From the NCBI GenBank assembly GCA_947455725.1, contig CANGPL010000003.1:27825-91824 (forward strand): DNA of 64,000 nt, written 5' to 3'. The notes beneath the pieces were generated by a model. That model did no database searches and was not told where the DNA came from. It saw nothing but the letters and a program-made list of their open reading frames with translations. The first letter of the stretch is position 1, and each line of letters opens with the position of its first letter. Shown one piece after another: positions 18,602 to 28,578 of this stretch. The stretch is from Hyphomicrobiales bacterium. Lineage in GTDB: Bacteria > Pseudomonadota > Alphaproteobacteria > Rhizobiales > Beijerinckiaceae. Position numbers and translations under genes: made by a program.

Positions 18602-18619
18602 TGTGGGGAGTGTGGATAA
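18602..18619 (+). promoter_or_regulatory. Perfect DnaA box with an abutting degenerate box upstream of dnaB
   Basis: TGTGGATAA at 18611-18619 is the exact complement of the consensus TTATCCACA. Directly before it, TGTGGGGAG (18602-18610) shares TGTGG and one later base. A -10-like TAGAAT follows at 18631-18636, 60 bases before the dnaB ATG, so the boxes overlap the probable promoter. DnaA control of dnaB is an inference. Confidence 0.5.
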
Positions 18620-18695
18620 CGGGCATGGGGTAGAATAAAATCCGAATCGAGAGCGGCGAAGCGTTAAGAGTGCGGAACCGATACTGGATACGATT

Positions 18696-20180
18696 ATGGC
18701 CCTTGCTCAATCCCTTGCCCGTCTTGCTGAAATCGAGACAACTTACCGCGTGCCGCCAAACAATGTTGAGGCGGAACAAGCGCTTCTTGGCGCCATTTTA
18801 GTCAATAATGACGCCTATTACCGGGTGTCTGACTTTCTCGAATCCAGCCATTTTGCCGAAGAAATCCATCGCCGCATCTACGATATCGTTCAATCACTGA
18901 TCCGCGCGGGCAAATTGGCAACACCTGTCACGCTGAAATCCTTTGTCGGCGACCAAGATTTAGGCGGTATGACCGTCCCGCAATATTTGGCCCGCCTCGC
19001 CGCTGAAGCGACAACCGTCATTAATGCAGAAGCTTATGGCCGGACGATCTACGATCTCGCCATGCGCCGCCAGCTGATTACCATCGGCGAAGACATGGTG
19101 AACGTCGCCTTCGACGCTCCGGTTGATGAACATCCGCGCAAACAAATCGAAGAAGCCGAACGCCGCCTTTATGAGCTCGCGGAATCGGGCCGTTATGATG
19201 GCGGATTTCAGAGCTTTTCTGCGGCCCTTAAAACCGCCGTCGACTTAGCGGCCGAAGCCTATAAGCGCGACCGTAAACTTTCGGGTATCTCAACGGGACT
19301 ATCCGATCTTGATCGTATGCTCGGCGGTCTACAATCCTCCGACCTTGTGATTGTTGCTGGTCGTCCGGGTATGGGTAAAACGGCACTCGCAACCAATATA
19401 GCGTTCAACATTGCGCGCGCCTATTCACACGACAAAAATCCTGATGGAACAGTCAAGCGGTTGGACGGTGGGATCGTCGGCTTTTTCTCACTCGAAATGT
19501 CTGCCGAACAATTAGCAACGCGTATCATCGCTGAGCAATCGGGCGTTCCTTCCTACAAAATTCGGCGCGGCGAAATTCAAGAAAATGAATTTATGAAAAT
19601 TGCCGATGCCGCGCGCGAGATGGAACGCATTCCATTCTATATCGACCAAACTGGCGGTATTTCAATCGCTCAATTGACCGCCCGCGCACGTCGGCTTAAG
19701 CGCCAAAAAGGCCTTGATGTTTTAGTGGTCGACTATTTACAGCTTCTTTCAGGTTCATCCAAGAAGGGCGATAATCGCGTTCAAGAATTGACCGAAATTA
19801 CGACCGGTCTTAAGGCGCTCGCGAAAGAATTGGCGGTACCCGTCATCGCGCTTTCGCAGCTCTCGCGTCAGGTCGAACAGCGGGATGATAAACGTCCCCA
19901 ACTCTCCGACTTGCGTGAATCAGGCTCGATCGAACAAGACGCCGATATCGTAATGTTCGTGTTCCGTGAAGAATATTACCTCAAGAATAAAGAACCCAAG
20001 ATGGGCACCGAGGAATATTTCAAATGGCAAAGCGAAATGGAACAAATCCACGGCCGCGCCGAGGTGATCATCGGTAAACAACGTCATGGACCAACGGGCA
20101 CCGTCGTTATGCAGTTCGATGCGGAAGTAACTCGGTTTTCGAATTTAACATCCGAAGATCGACTACCAGAACGGATGTAA
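18696..20180 (+). CDS. dnaB: Replicative DNA helicase DnaB
   Basis: The hexameric 5'-3' helicase at the replication fork. The N-terminal DnaB_N domain (about 18-120, PPNNVEAEQALLGAIL) is joined by a linker to the RecA-like ATPase. Walker A is GRPGMGKTA at 222-230; Walker B is in LDVLVVDYLQLLSG; LRESGSIEQDADIVMF and the arginine-finger region near EVIIGKQRHGPTG are present. Length 494 is typical. No intein is present, although this gene is a frequent intein site. alr follows after 4 bases. The promoter region contains DnaA-box sequences at 18602-18619. Confidence 0.97.
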   Translation: MALAQSLARLAEIETTYRVPPNNVEAEQALLGAILVNNDAYYRVSDFLESSHFAEEIHRRIYDIVQSLIRAGKLATPVTLKSFVGDQDLGGMTVPQYLARLAAEATTVINAEAYGRTIYDLAMRRQLITIGEDMVNVAFDAPVDEHPRKQIEEAERRLYELAESGRYDGGFQSFSAALKTAVDLAAEAYKRDRKLSGISTGLSDLDRMLGGLQSSDLVIVAGRPGMGKTALATNIAFNIARAYSHDKNPDGTVKRLDGGIVGFFSLEMSAEQLATRIIAEQSGVPSYKIRRGEIQENEFMKIADAAREMERIPFYIDQTGGISIAQLTARARRLKRQKGLDVLVVDYLQLLSGSSKKGDNRVQELTEITTGLKALAKELAVPVIALSQLSRQVEQRDDKRPQLSDLRESGSIEQDADIVMFVFREEYYLKNKEPKMGTEEYFKWQSEMEQIHGRAEVIIGKQRHGPTGTVVMQFDAEVTRFSNLTSEDRLPERM

Positions 20181-20184
20181 TGGA

Positions 20185-21324
20185 ATGACAATCGCGGACC
20201 GCGCGCCTTCCATTTCCTATTCGAACGGCGGCCGCCTCACCATCGATCTCAAGGCGCTAAAAAATAATTGGCGATTATTGGCATCCAAAGCGGGGGGGGC
20301 CGCAACAGGCGCCGTCGTTAAAGCGAATGCCTATGGCCTTGGTATTGAGACCGTTGTTCCTGCCCTTTTGTCAGTCGGATGCAATCACTTTTTCGTGGCT
20401 CATCTTGCAGAAGCCGAGCGTGTCCGGGCGATCAGTGACACCGCAGAAATTTTCGTCCTCAACGGATTTCTCCCCGAAACAGGCCCGATGTATCAGGCCC
20501 TGCGTCTCATACCTGTTATAGGCTCTCTCCCTGAAATCGAGGAATGGAAAAACTTTGCCGCGAACCATCCTAATGCACCACCAGCAGCGTTGCATTTCGA
20601 TACGGGCCTTAACCGCCTAGGGTTAAATCCGAAGGATGCAGCGGGGCTATCAAAAGCCCACCACGATGGAACCTTAGGCTTTTCAATCCACCTCGTTATG
20701 AGCCATTTCGTTGAAGCGGAAATATCCGGCTCAGAAACAACAAAAGCTCAATGCAATGCTTTTCATAAGCTTCGTGCATTGTTTCAAAATGTGCCGGCAA
20801 GCCTATGCAATTCTTCCGGAATTTTTCTTTGTCCGGATAGTCACTACGATCTCGTTCGACCGGGTTACGCCCTCTATGGCGGCCACCCTCTCTGGTCGAA
20901 TACTGATAATCCGATGGAACCGGTTGTTCGTCTGGAAGCCCCAATCATTCAAACACGAATGATCGATATCGGCGAGCGTGTCGGATATGGGGGGCATTGG
21001 ACGGCTAAACGTAAATCCAGAATTGCAACTCTCTCTCTGGGTTACGCCGACGGATTACCAAGGGAGGCAGAAAGCAGCGACACGAAATTGGGTGGCTCCG
21101 TGTTAATTGGCGGCGTCAAATGCGCTATGTTAGGGCGCGTTTCAATGGATCTTCTCATCGTGGACGCGACGGATGTACCAAGCACATCGTTAGAGCGCGG
21201 ATCCTATGCAACCATCATTGGCGATGAACTTACCATCGATGCCGTAGGCGACAGCGCAGGAACCATCGGCTATGAGATCCTTGTGTCCCTAGGTAGTCGT
21301 TATCAACGACATGTGATCGGTTAA
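20185..21324 (+). CDS. alr: Alanine racemase
   Basis: A PLP enzyme converting L-Ala to D-Ala for peptidoglycan. The PLP lysine is Lys46 in VVKANAYGLG. The C-terminal domain contains the catalytic tyrosine region RVGYGGHWTA and SLGYADGLPR. The partner motif MLGRVSMDL is present. Length 379 fits the bacterial enzyme. The gene is spaced four bases after dnaB, an arrangement shared by many alphaproteobacteria, and 11 bases before radA, indicating one transcription unit. It is probably the biosynthetic enzyme because of this housekeeping context; a second racemase elsewhere cannot be excluded. Confidence 0.94.
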   Translation: MTIADRAPSISYSNGGRLTIDLKALKNNWRLLASKAGGAATGAVVKANAYGLGIETVVPALLSVGCNHFFVAHLAEAERVRAISDTAEIFVLNGFLPETGPMYQALRLIPVIGSLPEIEEWKNFAANHPNAPPAALHFDTGLNRLGLNPKDAAGLSKAHHDGTLGFSIHLVMSHFVEAEISGSETTKAQCNAFHKLRALFQNVPASLCNSSGIFLCPDSHYDLVRPGYALYGGHPLWSNTDNPMEPVVRLEAPIIQTRMIDIGERVGYGGHWTAKRKSRIATLSLGYADGLPREAESSDTKLGGSVLIGGVKCAMLGRVSMDLLIVDATDVPSTSLERGSYATIIGDELTIDAVGDSAGTIGYEILVSLGSRYQRHVIG

Positions 21325-21335
21325 TCGGAATTAGT

Positions 21336-22730
21336 ATGGCCAAACGTTCCCCAAGCTTCGCGTGCCAAAATTGTGGCGCGGTTTATACACGCTGGCAGGG
21401 ACGCTGTGACGCCTGCGGAAATTGGAGCACCATTGCCGAAGAAGCGGCAGAGGCACCGCTGCCCGGCGGAACGGCATTACCGAGAAGCAAAAAAGGACGT
21501 GTCTTTGCGCTTGAAGGTCTCATCGGAGACGCCCCCGAAGCGCCTCGCGTTTCAAGCGGCATCGATGAGCTTGATCGCGTAACGGGTGGAGGATTTGTTC
21601 CGGGTTCGGTTATTCTTTTAGGTGGCGATCCCGGTATTGGTAAATCAACGTTATTGATGCAGGCTTCCGCCGCATTGGCGATGAATGGCGAGCGCGTTGT
21701 TTACATTTCGGGCGAAGAAGCAACAGGCCAAGTACGCCTGCGCGCTGATCGTCTCGGGCTATCAAAAGCCCCTGTCGAACTCGCCGCCGAAACAAATGTC
21801 GAAGACATCATCACAACTTTGTCAAAAGGCCCCGCTCCTACCCTTGTTATCATCGATTCCATTCAGACGATGTGGTCTGAAAGCGTTGAATCCGCCCCCG
21901 GTACAGTGACACAAGTCCGCGGCTCGGCTCAGGCCTTGATCCGATATGCAAAAACCAGTGGTGCAAGCGTTATCTTGGTAGGCCATGTCACGAAGGATGG
22001 GCAGATCGCTGGACCACGGGTCGTGGAACACATGGTCGATGCGGTAGCCTCTTTTGAAGGTGATGGTGCCCATCATTTTAGAATTTTAAGAGCAGCCAAA
22101 AATCGCTTCGGACCGACGGATGAAATTGGTGTTTTTGAAATGACAGGCTTGGGCCTTAAGCAAGTCTCAAATCCCTCGGCACTCTTCTTGGAAGGTCGAG
22201 ACACTTCATCGGCTGGTACGGCGGTCTTTGCTGGCATGGAGGGCACCCGCCCCATGCTTTTGGAGTTCCAAGCTTTGGTCGCGCCATCTTCCTTAGGCAC
22301 GCCACGCCGTGCGGTCGTTGGTTGGGACCCAAGCCGACTTTCCATGGTTATCGCAGTGCTCGAAGCCCATGGCGGGCTGAAGCTCGGCAATCATGACGTC
22401 TATCTCAATGTCGCGGGCGGCCTTAAGGTCAATGAGCCGGCAGCCGATCTTGCAGCCGCCGCTGCCCTCGTCTCCTCCTATTCCGGACATGCCCTTCCGC
22501 CAGACCGCGTCTTTATGGGCGAAATCGGATTGACCGGAGCCCTCCGGCCCATCGGACAGATCGCAGTGCGCATGAAAGAAGCAACGAAATTGGGCTTTGC
22601 GTCGGCGGTCATTCCCAAGCCAGGGCTTGAAGCGGTTGGAAAAACGAGCCTGCAAACCTACCCGATGAGTGATGTCGCCGATCTTGTGGCGGCGATTATC
22701 AGTGGACCAAAGCGGCATTCAGGCTCATAG
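21336..22730 (+). CDS. radA: DNA repair protein RadA
   Basis: RadA is a RecA-like branch-migration helicase used in recombinational repair. The N-terminal zinc finger has Cys10, Cys13, Cys24 and Cys27 (CQNCGAVYTRWQGRCDACG). Walker A GGDPGIGKST is at about 96-105. The RadA-specific KNRFGPTDEIGVFEM motif and a C-terminal Lon-protease-like domain (FMGEIGLTGALRPIGQI) are present. Length 464 is normal. It continues the dnaB-alr unit, and cvpA follows after 98 bases. Confidence 0.96.
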   Translation: MAKRSPSFACQNCGAVYTRWQGRCDACGNWSTIAEEAAEAPLPGGTALPRSKKGRVFALEGLIGDAPEAPRVSSGIDELDRVTGGGFVPGSVILLGGDPGIGKSTLLMQASAALAMNGERVVYISGEEATGQVRLRADRLGLSKAPVELAAETNVEDIITTLSKGPAPTLVIIDSIQTMWSESVESAPGTVTQVRGSAQALIRYAKTSGASVILVGHVTKDGQIAGPRVVEHMVDAVASFEGDGAHHFRILRAAKNRFGPTDEIGVFEMTGLGLKQVSNPSALFLEGRDTSSAGTAVFAGMEGTRPMLLEFQALVAPSSLGTPRRAVVGWDPSRLSMVIAVLEAHGGLKLGNHDVYLNVAGGLKVNEPAADLAAAAALVSSYSGHALPPDRVFMGEIGLTGALRPIGQIAVRMKEATKLGFASAVIPKPGLEAVGKTSLQTYPMSDVADLVAAIISGPKRHSGS

Positions 22731-22828
22731 GCAATCAAAGGGACGTGACGAGCGTGCTCGGCATGATTATAAGCGCGACAGCCTAGCGGCGAAGGTTAAG
22801 GCCCTAAATTCTCAGGACGGACATTTAA

Positions 22829-23410
22829 ATGAGCAATCTTCCGGTCAGCATTCTAGACCTGATGGTCATCGGCATCGTTCTGATCTCTGGACTTTTAGCT
22901 TCGGTACGCGGGTTTGCCCGTGAGGTGTTGGCGATTGGTTCATGGGTTGCAGCAGCCATTGCGGCCTATCTGTTTCATCCGAAGCTACTGGTTTATTTAG
23001 AGCCGCACATTGCTAATCGGCAGGTGGCATTGGCCGCCGCAATCGCCATCCTCTTTCTCGGCGTACTCGTTATTGCCACGATGATAACCGTCAAAATCTC
23101 GGACATCATTCTTGATTCGAGCATTGGTGCACTCGACCGTACCTTAGGCTTTCTGTTTGGTGCCGCCCGTGGCTTTTTAATTGCTGCCATCGCCTTCCTC
23201 TTTTTTGATAAGCTTGTTGGCGAGAAGCAATATCCGGATTGGATCAGAGACGCGAAATTGCGGCCTGTTTTGAAGCAATCAGGTGATCAAATCATCGCGC
23301 TTTTGCCCTCTGACCCGGGCTTTTTGGATAAATTAAAGGCAAAGGCCAATGGTGCAGACGGATCAACCGGTACATCCGCTGATGCGCCATCCGCACCAAA
23401 AACCCCATAA
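22829..23410 (+). CDS. cvpA: CvpA-family inner membrane protein
   Basis: A 193-residue protein with about four predicted helices in the first 130 residues (DLMVIGIVLISGLLASVRGFAREVL is typical of the family, within residues 10-34) and a polar Ala/Ser/Pro-rich C-terminal tail. CvpA in E. coli is needed for colicin V secretion and contributes to envelope homeostasis; its molecular role is unknown. The location just before purF matches E. coli and most proteobacteria. The start at 22829 lacks a clear ribosome-binding site but fits the family N terminus. Confidence 0.88.
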   Translation: MSNLPVSILDLMVIGIVLISGLLASVRGFAREVLAIGSWVAAAIAAYLFHPKLLVYLEPHIANRQVALAAAIAILFLGVLVIATMITVKISDIILDSSIGALDRTLGFLFGAARGFLIAAIAFLFFDKLVGEKQYPDWIRDAKLRPVLKQSGDQIIALLPSDPGFLDKLKAKANGADGSTGTSADAPSAPKTP

Positions 23411-23502
23411 TTCGATATCTGTCTGTTTAAACTCGCTTCGGATACATTGAATTTAATGAACCAGAAGCGCATATGTCTGCGGAAGCAGGCGGGGTGTGTG
23501 CA

Positions 23503-24957
23503 ATGACCGACGAGTTATTTGATCTCGACGCGGATCGTTTGAAAGAAGAATGCGGTGTATTTGGCATCTTCGGACATCCGGAAGCAGCCGCAATTACCGC
23601 ACTCGGGCTACACGCGCTGCAACATCGCGGACAGGAAGCAGCCGGCATTGTGAGCTTTGACGGCAAGCGGTTTCATTCGGAACGTCGAATGGGTCTTGTC
23701 GGCGACAACTTCTCCGAACGCGCCGTGATCGAACGTTTGCGAGGTAACGCAGCCATCGGGCATACGCGCTATTCGACGACCGGTGAGACAATCCTACGCA
23801 ACGTTCAACCCCTCTTCGCGGAACTCGACGGTGGTGGCTTTGCGGTTGCCCATAATGGCAATATTACGAATGGTATCACGCTGCGCCGTCAACTCATTCG
23901 CTCAGGCGCGATCTATCAGTCAACGAGTGACACCGAAGTCGTCCTGCATTTGGTGGCCCGCAGTACGCGGCCGAAATTTGTTGATCGATTCATAGATGCC
24001 ATCAAAGAGCTCGAAGGCGCCTATTCCTTCGTCGGTTTAACAAACAAAAAACTGGTCGGCGCGCGTGACCCATTAGGGATCCGTCCCTTGGTCCTCGGTG
24101 AACTAGACGGATGCTATATTTTGGCATCAGAAACCTGCGCACTGGATATTATAGGCGCCCGTTTCGTCCGTGATATTGAAAACGGCGAAGTCGTGGTCAT
24201 CAGCGAGACGGGCATTGAATCTATCAAGCCCTTTGGCATTCTTGCCGCTCGTCCTTGCATCTTTGAATATGTCTATTTTGCCCGCCCCGACTCGGTCGTT
24301 CACGGCAAATCCGTCTATGCCGTCCGTAAAGCAATGGGTGCTCAATTAGCGGCTGAAAGCGGCGTGGCCGCCGATGTCGTCATACCCGTTCCCGATTCGG
24401 GTGTTCCGGCTGCACTGGGATATGCGCAAGCCTCAGGCCTTCCCTACGAGCTTGGAATCATCCGAAACCATTATGTTGGCCGCACCTTTATTCAGCCGAC
24501 GCAATCGATCCGCGAATTTGGCGTAAGAATGAAGCATTCTGCCAACCGTTCCGTCGTTGAAGGCAAACGGATTGTACTGATCGACGATTCCATCGTCCGC
24601 GGAACCACATCGATCAAAATCGTACAGATGATGCGGGATGCTGGCGCAAAAGAGGTTCATTTCCGCATTTCAAGTCCACCGATCAAATTCCCGGATTTCT
24701 ACGGCATCGATACGCCCGAGCGTAATAATTTGCTCGCCGCCACCCATACGCTCGAAGAAATGCGCGCTTTTATCGGGTGTGACTCCCTCGCCTTCTTGTC
24801 AATTGACGGCATTTATCGGGCGATGGGCGAGCAAGGCCGAAGCGAAAATCAGCCGCAATTTACCGATCACTGCTTCACCGGCGACTACCCTACTGGATTA
24901 ACCGATCAGTCTGCTGAATCGCCGAAGCAACTCTCACTTCTTGCCGAAGCAGGTTAA
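23503..24957 (+). CDS. purF: Amidophosphoribosyltransferase
   Basis: Catalyses the first committed step of purine synthesis, PRPP plus glutamine to phosphoribosylamine. With the ATG at 23503, Cys17 in KEECGVFGI becomes the N-terminal nucleophile of the class-II glutaminase domain after propeptide removal. HALQHRGQEAAGI follows. The C-terminal phosphoribosyltransferase domain carries the PRPP loop RIVLIDDSIVRGTTS. I prefer 23503 to the ATG at 23473 because GGCGGGG lies just upstream and the leader length then suits the family; 23473 remains possible. A short-chain dehydrogenase gene follows after 3 bases. Confidence 0.95.
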   Translation: MTDELFDLDADRLKEECGVFGIFGHPEAAAITALGLHALQHRGQEAAGIVSFDGKRFHSERRMGLVGDNFSERAVIERLRGNAAIGHTRYSTTGETILRNVQPLFAELDGGGFAVAHNGNITNGITLRRQLIRSGAIYQSTSDTEVVLHLVARSTRPKFVDRFIDAIKELEGAYSFVGLTNKKLVGARDPLGIRPLVLGELDGCYILASETCALDIIGARFVRDIENGEVVVISETGIESIKPFGILAARPCIFEYVYFARPDSVVHGKSVYAVRKAMGAQLAAESGVAADVVIPVPDSGVPAALGYAQASGLPYELGIIRNHYVGRTFIQPTQSIREFGVRMKHSANRSVVEGKRIVLIDDSIVRGTTSIKIVQMMRDAGAKEVHFRISSPPIKFPDFYGIDTPERNNLLAATHTLEEMRAFIGCDSLAFLSIDGIYRAMGEQGRSENQPQFTDHCFTGDYPTGLTDQSAESPKQLSLLAEAG

Positions 24958-24960
24958 ACC

Positions 24961-25710
24961 ATGGCGGGTAAACTCGAAGGCCGTATAGCACTCGTCACCG
25001 GTGCTTCACGGGGAATTGGACGAGCGGCAGCACTCGAATTTGCCAAAGAAGGCGCACACGTTATCGCTTTGGCTCGAACATCAGGAGCTCTTGAAGAGCT
25101 CGACGATGATATACGTGCCCTATCACCACATGGTGCAACGCTCGTTCCCGCCGATCTAAAAGATATGGACGGGATCGACCGCCTTGGTGGCGCCATTTAT
25201 GACCGCTGGGGCAAACTCGATATTTTCTTCGGCAATGGCGCCATATTAGGCCCTATTTCACCGGTCGGTCATATCATGCCCAAAGAATGGGATGATGTAA
25301 TGGCCGTAAACGTCACGGCCAATTGGCGGCTTCTTCGAATTTTAGATCCATTATTGGCCCGTTCGGACGCAGGACGCGTGATCCTCATGAGTTCGGCTGC
25401 GGCATGGAAACATCGGCCTTATTGGGGCTGCTACAGCGTTTCGAAAGCGGCACTTGAAGCGCTCGGTCATACCTATGCCCAAGAAGTTGCCTCGACACCG
25501 ATCAAAGTGATGATGGTGGATCCCGGCCCTCTTCGCACCGATATGCGGGCAACCGCGGTTCCGGGCGAAGATCCGTTGAGCTTGCGTGAGCCATCTGCAC
25601 TCGCCCCACACCTCGCGACAATGGCAGCAGCAAGTTGGACGGAATCCGGGCGCATTTTTGATTTTTCAGGCACCGAACCCAAAATAACGAATTTTGGTCG
25701 GCCAATCTAA
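24961..25710 (+). CDS. SDR-family NAD(P)-dependent oxidoreductase
   Basis: A classical short-chain dehydrogenase of 249 residues. The cofactor motif TGASRGIG is at about 14-21; the catalytic serine lies in LMSSAAAWK and Tyr/Lys in YSVSK (about 160-164). The usual NNAG is altered to GNGA, although ILGPISPV after it is common in the YciK-like group. The substrate cannot be told from sequence. It starts three bases after purF, an association seen in several Rhizobiales, so it is co-transcribed with purF, but this does not by itself link it to purine metabolism. It ends eight bases from the convergent der gene. Confidence 0.85.
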   Translation: MAGKLEGRIALVTGASRGIGRAAALEFAKEGAHVIALARTSGALEELDDDIRALSPHGATLVPADLKDMDGIDRLGGAIYDRWGKLDIFFGNGAILGPISPVGHIMPKEWDDVMAVNVTANWRLLRILDPLLARSDAGRVILMSSAAAWKHRPYWGCYSVSKAALEALGHTYAQEVASTPIKVMMVDPGPLRTDMRATAVPGEDPLSLREPSALAPHLATMAAASWTESGRIFDFSGTEPKITNFGRPI

Positions 25711-25718
25711 TTGGCCGC

Positions 25719-27107
25719 TTATCCCTTATTTTCTTTATCAAACGGGTTTTGGGTCTCGCGTAACGAGACACGAATAGGTGTACCCGGCAGCCCGAATGTT
25801 TCGCGCAATGAATTGATCAAATAACGCGTATAGCTATCCGGTAGGCCCGATAATTGATTACCAAAAATAGCAAAATGCGGCGGTCGCGACTTCACCTGCG
25901 TCGCATAGCGCATTTTGATCCGGCGACCCGAGACGGCCGGTGGCGGATGCTTTTCAAGGACGCCCGCAAGCCACCGGTTGAGCTGCCCCGTCGATACACG
26001 CTTAGACCAAATTTCCGCCGACTTAATACAGGCCTCAATGAGCTTATCGGTACCCTCACCGGTAAGACCGGATAGCGGAATAATCGTCGCGCCCTTCACA
26101 TTCGAAAGCAAACGTTCGGTATCCTCGACAAGTTTTTTGAAACGCCCCGTATCGCCCGCCACCAAATCCCATTTATTGACGCCGACAACAAGCGCGCGAC
26201 CTTCCTTCTCAATAACAGAAAGAATAGCGAGATCCTGTTTTTCAAACGGAATTGTAGCATCGAGCAGCAAAACGACGACTTCGGCGAATTTCACGGCGCG
26301 TAAGCCATCGGATACGGCCAGCTTCTCGAGTTTATCCTCGATCCTCGAGCGTTTACGCATCCCGGCCGTATCGTAAAGCTTCATCGGACGACCACGGAAA
26401 CTCCATTCTACGCCGATCGAATCCCGCGTGATACCAGCCTCCGGGCCGGTCAATAACCGCTCTTCACCGAGCAACCGGTTGATCAGTGTCGATTTACCCG
26501 CATTGGGCCGGCCAACAATTGCAATTCGCAAAGGCCGTGTCGGATCATTTTCAGCTTCTTCATCTTGCTCACTTTCGGGAGCGAACTCATCAATTTCCGA
26601 CTTTTCGGTATGGAGCGGCAAGGCAAGACGAATAGCGTCATATAGGTCAGCCAACCCCTCACCATGCTCACCCGAGAAGGGGATCGGGTCGCCCAAGCCA
26701 AGCCCGAACGCCTCATAGGATTCCATCATGCCAATCTTGCCCTCCGCCTTATTGGCGAGAAGGATCACCGGCTTTCCGGCTCGTCGAACGAGCGTCGCAA
26801 AATGACGATCGGACGGCGTTAAACCGGCCCGAACATCAATTAGAAAGATAATCGCGTCAGCATCAGCAATCGCGGCCTCCGTCTGGCCACGCATTCGGCC
26901 CGTCAGCGTCGTCTCCGCGCTTTCCTCTAAGCCTGCCGTGTCGATCACCGTGAAATCGAGATCACCCAAACGCGCTTCGCCCTCTCGGCGGTCACGCGTG
27001 ACACCGGGTTGATCGTCTACCAATGCGAGCTTCTTGCCTACAAGACGATTAAAGAGCGTCGACTTGCCGACATTCGGCCGGCCGACGAGCACGACCGTGA
27101 ACGACAT
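25719..27107 (-). CDS. der: Ribosome-associated GTPase Der (EngA)
   Basis: Der is a double-GTPase needed for 50S subunit maturation. Two G domains are arranged in tandem: the first P-loop GRPNVGKST (about 9-17) with DTAGLE, and the second GRPNAGKST with [13 protein letters not shown] is the second G4 motif. A KH-like C-terminal domain follows ([18 protein letters not shown], residues near 390-410). The frame opens at a TTG at 27119, but the ATG at 27107 gives the standard start [16 protein letters not shown]. Length is 462. It is downstream of the TPR membrane protein gene, as in many alphaproteobacteria. Confidence 0.96.
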   Translation of the reverse strand: MSFTVVLVGRPNVGKSTLFNRLVGKKLALVDDQPGVTRDRREGEARLGDLDFTVIDTAGLEESAETTLTGRMRGQTEAAIADADAIIFLIDVRAGLTPSDRHFATLVRRAGKPVILLANKAEGKIGMMESYEAFGLGLGDPIPFSGEHGEGLADLYDAIRLALPLHTEKSEIDEFAPESEQDEEAENDPTRPLRIAIVGRPNAGKSTLINRLLGEERLLTGPEAGITRDSIGVEWSFRGRPMKLYDTAGMRKRSRIEDKLEKLAVSDGLRAVKFAEVVVLLLDATIPFEKQDLAILSVIEKEGRALVVGVNKWDLVAGDTGRFKKLVEDTERLLSNVKGATIIPLSGLTGEGTDKLIEACIKSAEIWSKRVSTGQLNRWLAGVLEKHPPPAVSGRRIKMRYATQVKSRPPHFAIFGNQLSGLPDSYTRYLINSLRETFGLPGTPIRVSLRETQNPFDKENKG

Positions 27108-27138
27108 GAGAATTTCCAATCTTACTGTTGCAGCACCC

Positions 27139-27795
27139 TTATGGGAGCTTGCTGCCTGCCTTTACAAGGGCAAGATAAACTTGAACGCGCTGCTTTAACG
27201 TTGCTGGCGCAATTTCATCGGTCATAATTTCATCGAAAAGCTTGCCAGCGCCTGCAATATCGCCCGCTTTCAATAATTTCAGTCCTACCAATTCACGAGC
27301 ATTGCCAGCCCAGGTTCCACCCGGAACGATCAATGACTGCAGCTTTGCCTGAACATCCTCAAGCGAAGCCGTATCAACGATGAGCGTCGCTGCCCGCAAA
27401 CGCGCTAACCCCCGCAACACCGGCGGCAGGGTGGCATCGGATGCAAGAACATCAAACTGCTTAACCCCCTCGCCTTTATCGACAAGCGAACGCTCTACCG
27501 CCAAGCGAAACCGCGATAATACCGCGTAACCCGCTCCGCCGTCGGACGCTATGGCATTGAATTCCTTTGCTGCGTCATCCGACTTTCCAGCTGCCGAAGC
27601 CTCAAGTGCCGATTGAAACCGCGCACCTAGAGCCTCTGCCTTCTGATTTTCATAATGCGCATAAAACCGGTAGCCTGCCGTTAAAACGACAAGGATCAGA
27701 CCGAACGCAAAGAAAAAAGGCCCATATTTCTTCCAGACATCAATGGCCTGATCACGGCGGATATCGTCATCAATTTCGCGAAATATGTCGGACAT
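27139..27795 (-). CDS. YfgM-like TPR-domain inner membrane protein
   Basis: A 218-residue protein with a cytoplasmic N terminus ([23 protein letters not shown] within 1-23), one membrane helix at about 25-44, and a periplasmic helical region with weak tetratricopeptide character. This matches the tetratricopeptide-repeat-like family (YfgM type, formerly DUF2133). E. coli YfgM associates with the SecYEG translocon and PpiD chaperone network; transferring that role here is an inference. The ATG at 27795 is favoured over the TTG at 27810. It is 31 bases upstream of der, the same neighbour order as in E. coli, where yfgM and bamB precede der; bamB is not present between them here. Confidence 0.78.
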   Translation of the reverse strand: MSDIFREIDDDIRRDQAIDVWKKYGPFFFAFGLILVVLTAGYRFYAHYENQKAEALGARFQSALEASAAGKSDDAAKEFNAIASDGGAGYAVLSRFRLAVERSLVDKGEGVKQFDVLASDATLPPVLRGLARLRAATLIVDTASLEDVQAKLQSLIVPGGTWAGNARELVGLKLLKAGDIAGAGKLFDEIMTDEIAPATLKQRVQVYLALVKAGSKLP

Positions 27796-27867
27796 GCTGG
27801 CCAATCTCAAAAACGGAGGAGGCCCTTCTATAAGGAAACGCCGCGCCTTAGTTAAGTAAAAAATCCA

Positions 27868-28440
27868 TCAACCCATCAAACTGACGCCGACAAGAACGGG
27901 ATGGAGATGGATCATGCCAATATAGGCAATAATACCGGCCACAACAGCAATAATGTCACCCAAAACCCGCGGAGCTGGAAGCTCGACGGTCGCAGCTGGT
28001 CGCCATTTAAACGAAATCCGATCAACAACAGCCCAAGCCAACAAGGCACCGAAGAGAATCATACCGCCCAAATCGCCATTCGCCAGAAAATGGCCGAACG
28101 CCCACGCCTTAATACCCACCAACATGGGATGTTTAAGCCGCATTTTAATATACCCCCGTGGCGCATAGGCTGCCGCGAGTGAAATAAAAGAAACCAACAT
28201 AAACAAATAATTCAGATGCTTTAGAGCTGCCGGAGGATTCCAAATTTGAATAAGACCCGCCTCGCGATAGGCTGCAAAGCCATCAAACAAGATAACAAGG
28301 CCTATAAGGGAGAAGACGCTGTAGACACCTTTATAGACGTTCGGCCCCATTGCTCCGACCAAAAACGCATGAAGGCGGGGGAACATTCCGATCGAATGGA
28401 ATGCAAGAAAAACGATGAGTCCAACAATTAAAAAGGTCAC
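27868..28440 (-). CDS. NnrU-family membrane protein
   Basis: A 190-residue inner-membrane protein with about five to six hydrophobic segments. The region KHPMLVGIKAWAFGHFLANGD (two parts, about residues 104-124) followed by a hydrophobic LLAWAVVDRIS segment is the hallmark of the NnrU family. NnrU was named from denitrification clusters, but homologues are widespread in alphaproteobacteria without such genes, and one relative (Z-ISO) isomerises carotenoids using heme. No denitrification or carotenoid genes are nearby, so the role is unassigned. The two histidines in the motif could bind heme. Confidence 0.8.
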   Translation of the reverse strand: MTFLIVGLIVFLAFHSIGMFPRLHAFLVGAMGPNVYKGVYSVFSLIGLVILFDGFAAYREAGLIQIWNPPAALKHLNYLFMLVSFISLAAAYAPRGYIKMRLKHPMLVGIKAWAFGHFLANGDLGGMILFGALLAWAVVDRISFKWRPAATVELPAPRVLGDIIAVVAGIIAYIGMIHLHPVLVGVSLMG

Positions 28441-28578
28441 GATTAGCTATCTCTCGGGTTTGAAGCTTCATCTAAAGCGCTTTACGTTCGGCCGTCGAGC
28501 GGAATTTCAAGATCACCCGACCTAATATCAAACATCAAATATGCAATCGAACGGGCCGCTTTAGCTCCATTCATGAAT

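Noticed and set aside
18696..20180. Possible intein in dnaB
   Set aside because: The protein is the normal length and all helicase motifs are contiguous.
25236..25256. Loss of the NNAG motif making the purF-linked dehydrogenase inactive
   Set aside because: The change to GNGA is accompanied by an intact cofactor loop and Ser/Tyr/Lys triad, and relatives tolerate variation here, so inactivity is not supported.
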